Of a DNA stretch of 64,000 nt, positions 62,472 to 64,000 are shown in pieces; within the stretch, counting starts at the first letter, position 1, and the number at the start of each line of letters is the position of its first letter. The notes under the pieces were generated by a model, which was not told the DNA's origin, made no database searches, and saw only the letters and a list, made by a program, of their open reading frames with translations. The position numbers and the translations under genes are program-made. This DNA is from JANYCO01 sp035535995 (GTDB lineage: Bacteria > Bacteroidota > Bacteroidia > Cytophagales > Cytophagaceae), in assembly GCA_035535995.1 (NCBI GenBank), contig DATLOZ010000005.1:1-64000 (forward strand), given 5' to 3'.

Positions 62472-63494
62472 ATGGGAAAAAAAATCAGAATACTAAGTAT
62501 TGACGGAGGGGGCATCAGAGGAGTAATTCCCGGAGTGATCCTGATGCAAGTGGAAAAAACTATCCAGCAAAAAACCGGCAACAGTCAGGCAAAACTCGCC
62601 GACTATTTCGACTTCTTTGCCGGCACCAGCACAGGCGGGATCTTGGCAGGGATCTATCTTTGTCCGGATGATCAGCATCCCGATAAACCAAGATTTACGG
62701 CCGAGCAAGCAGTAGAGCTCTACCTACGCCGTGGTCCGCTTATCTTTAACAGCACCGCCTGGAAACGCTTCACTTCTTTCGGCGGATTGAACGAAGAAAA
62801 ATATTCAGAGATCGTACTCGAAAAATACCTGCGCGCTTATTTCAGAGATATCAAACTCAGCGAACTTGTAAAACCTTGTCTGATCGCAGCCTATGAAATT
62901 GAAAGACGGCATGCTTTCTTCTTCTCACGCGACGATGCGAGAGAATTCACTGACAAAGATTTCTTCATTCGCGACGTAGCCCGCGCTACCTCGGCCGCTC
63001 CAATTTATTTCAAAGCCTCGCAGATCGCAGCCATGTCGGGTAGCCTGTTCTCCTTTGTAGATGGAGGCCTGGTAGCCAATAATCCTGCCATGTGTGCACT
63101 TACAGAAGTATTGAAGTGCGATGGCAAACAAAAAAATCCCTTCCCGGTAGAAGATGTAGTACTGCTCTCGATGGGAACAGGGATCAAGAAAAATCCAATC
63201 GAATATAAAACTGCACGCGAGTTTGGCGCGCTGGGATGGATCAAACCAATCTTGCATATTGTTTCTTCCGGCAACAACGAAATTGTAGATTACCAGGCGG
63301 CACATATTTTCAGGAATGCAGGGGTGGAAGATCAATACTTACGGCTTTCCCCGCAACTGCTCACCGCAAGCATCGATATGGACGATGCTTCTCCGGAAAA
63401 CATGAAAGCCTTGCAGGAAGCAGGCATCCATTGCGCCGAAGAAAACATGGCCAAGATCGAGGCACTCGTGGATAAGCTTTTGATGGAAGAATAG
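62472..63494 (+). CDS. Patatin-like phospholipase
   Basis: A 340-residue patatin-family lipase: oxyanion loop DGGGIRGVIPG (11-21), nucleophile Ser53 in GTSTGG, and the D-G-G of the catalytic Asp in SFVDGGLVANNP. Such enzymes hydrolyse acyl chains of phospholipids. The order D-G-G-G-x-R-G, G-x-S-x-G, D-G-G is complete, so activity is likely. There is no signal peptide. Some stand-alone patatins are effectors of CBASS systems, but no nucleotide cyclase lies nearby; here it ends an operon of metabolic genes. Confidence 0.92.
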   Translation: MGKKIRILSIDGGGIRGVIPGVILMQVEKTIQQKTGNSQAKLADYFDFFAGTSTGGILAGIYLCPDDQHPDKPRFTAEQAVELYLRRGPLIFNSTAWKRFTSFGGLNEEKYSEIVLEKYLRAYFRDIKLSELVKPCLIAAYEIERRHAFFFSRDDAREFTDKDFFIRDVARATSAAPIYFKASQIAAMSGSLFSFVDGGLVANNPAMCALTEVLKCDGKQKNPFPVEDVVLLSMGTGIKKNPIEYKTAREFGALGWIKPILHIVSSGNNEIVDYQAAHIFRNAGVEDQYLRLSPQLLTASIDMDDASPENMKALQEAGIHCAEENMAKIEALVDKLLMEE

Positions 63495-63614
63495 TGTTAA
63501 CAAGGGCGAAGTTCTTATTAATCGTCTACTAACAACATTACTAATGCAGTTTTTAAATATTGGATCTAATCCTTATTTTAACCAAGCCATTTAACCTAAA
63601 CAAGTAACTAAACT

Positions 63615-64000
63615 ATGGAATTGAATATTCCCCTTTTATCTAAGATCTGTGAAACCCCTGGCACTTCAGGCTTCGAGCAATTGATCCGCAGTCTGGTGAT
63701 CGAGCAGGTACGTCCGTTGGTGGATTCTGTTGAGATTGATAATATGGGCAACGTGATCACGTTGAAAAAAGCAAAAAATAATCCTTCCGGAAAAAAAGTG
63801 ATGATCGCCGCACACATGGACGAGATCGGTTTTATCATCACACATATCGATGAGCAAGGCTTCCTTCGTTTTCACACCATCGGTGGCTTTGATCCGAAGA
63901 CCCTTACAGCGCAGCGTGTGATCGTGCATGGGAAAAAAGATCTGATCGGAGTGATGGGTAGCAAACCTATTCATGTGATGAGTTCGGAAGAGAAAAATAG
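63615..64000 (+). CDS. M42-family aminopeptidase, 5' part (cut by window end)
   Basis: At least 128 residues run off the right edge. ELNIPLLSKICETPGTSGFE, VEIDNMGNVITLKK and MIAAHMDEIGFIITHID match the start of M42 (glutamyl aminopeptidase/endo-glucanase-like, FrvX-type) metallopeptidases; the His and Asp in AAHMDEIGF are metal ligands. ATG 63615 gives a complete family-like N-terminus. The remainder of the active site lies outside the window. Confidence 0.88.
   Translation, partial: MELNIPLLSKICETPGTSGFEQLIRSLVIEQVRPLVDSVEIDNMGNVITLKKAKNNPSGKKVMIAAHMDEIGFIITHIDEQGFLRFHTIGGFDPKTLTAQRVIVHGKKDLIGVMGSKPIHVMSSEEKN

Noticed and set aside
62472..63494. CBASS patatin effector
   Set aside because: No CD-NTase cyclase lies nearby and the gene ends a metabolic operon.
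1..64000. CRISPR arrays, tRNA or rRNA genes
   Set aside because: No regularly spaced repeats with unique spacers, no cloverleaf and no rRNA-like stretch were recognised.

Overview
The window looks like a chromosomal segment of a Bacteroidota bacterium, probably Cytophagales-like. The base composition is moderately AT-rich. It carries a TonB-dependent receptor with a carboxypeptidase-like N-terminal domain, many lipoproteins, an RND/OMF efflux operon of the Bacteroidota type, and short palindromic repeats of the kind common in this phylum. The genus cannot be fixed from the sequence alone.

Layout. Bases 1-2400 hold a small graveyard of toxin/immunity cassettes: an immunity-protein remnant, an orphan nuclease-like toxin end and two small probable immunity genes, separated by three copies of a repeat that starts with a terminator hairpin. 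Bases 2500-9040 (minus strand) encode a two-component system, a TonB-dependent receptor and a beta-helix-like lipoprotein. Bases 9740-38566 are the centre of the window: a complete extracellular contractile injection system (eCIS, Afp/PVC/AlgoCIS-like). From left to right it contains a glycosyltransferase, a GH108 muramidase, the tape measure, an opposite-strand GT-A glycosyltransferase, the cap (DUF4255), a large unknown protein, two tandem sheath-tube pairs, a third tube-like protein, a 57-residue DUF5908 protein, a LysM protein, a VgrG-like spike, a PAAR tip, gp25, two giant baseplate wedge proteins, an unknown 589-residue protein, a fibre-like protein, the AAA+ ATPase and a second glycosyltransferase paralogous to the first.

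The structural genes from 14410 to 36133 are co-oriented with short gaps and end at a strong terminator (36331-36367), so they read as one transcription unit. No phage head, portal or terminase genes and no T6SS membrane-complex genes are present, which favours an eCIS over a prophage or a T6SS. The particle looks decorated: one sheath and one wedge carry extra phage-type beta domains, the other wedge carries carbohydrate-binding-like motifs, and three glycosyltransferases sit in or around the locus. No convincing effector gene is encoded inside it.

Bases 38780-46350 are an accessory region of small membrane, PAS-only, PLD-like, VOC, DoxX and KTSC-like genes. It ends in a two-gene candidate conflict system: a ThsB-like TIR protein followed by a protein with a deoxyribosyltransferase-like (DRHyd) N-terminus and TPR-like repeats. 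The rest is mostly housekeeping or envelope function: an AsmA-like protein, an MsbA-type ABC exporter, a tripartite RND pump, a TlpA thioredoxin, a phosphohexomutase operon with prephenate dehydrogenase and a patatin, and the start of an M42 aminopeptidase cut by the window edge. Four families of dispersed inverted repeats occupy many of the intergenic gaps from 11 kb onward.
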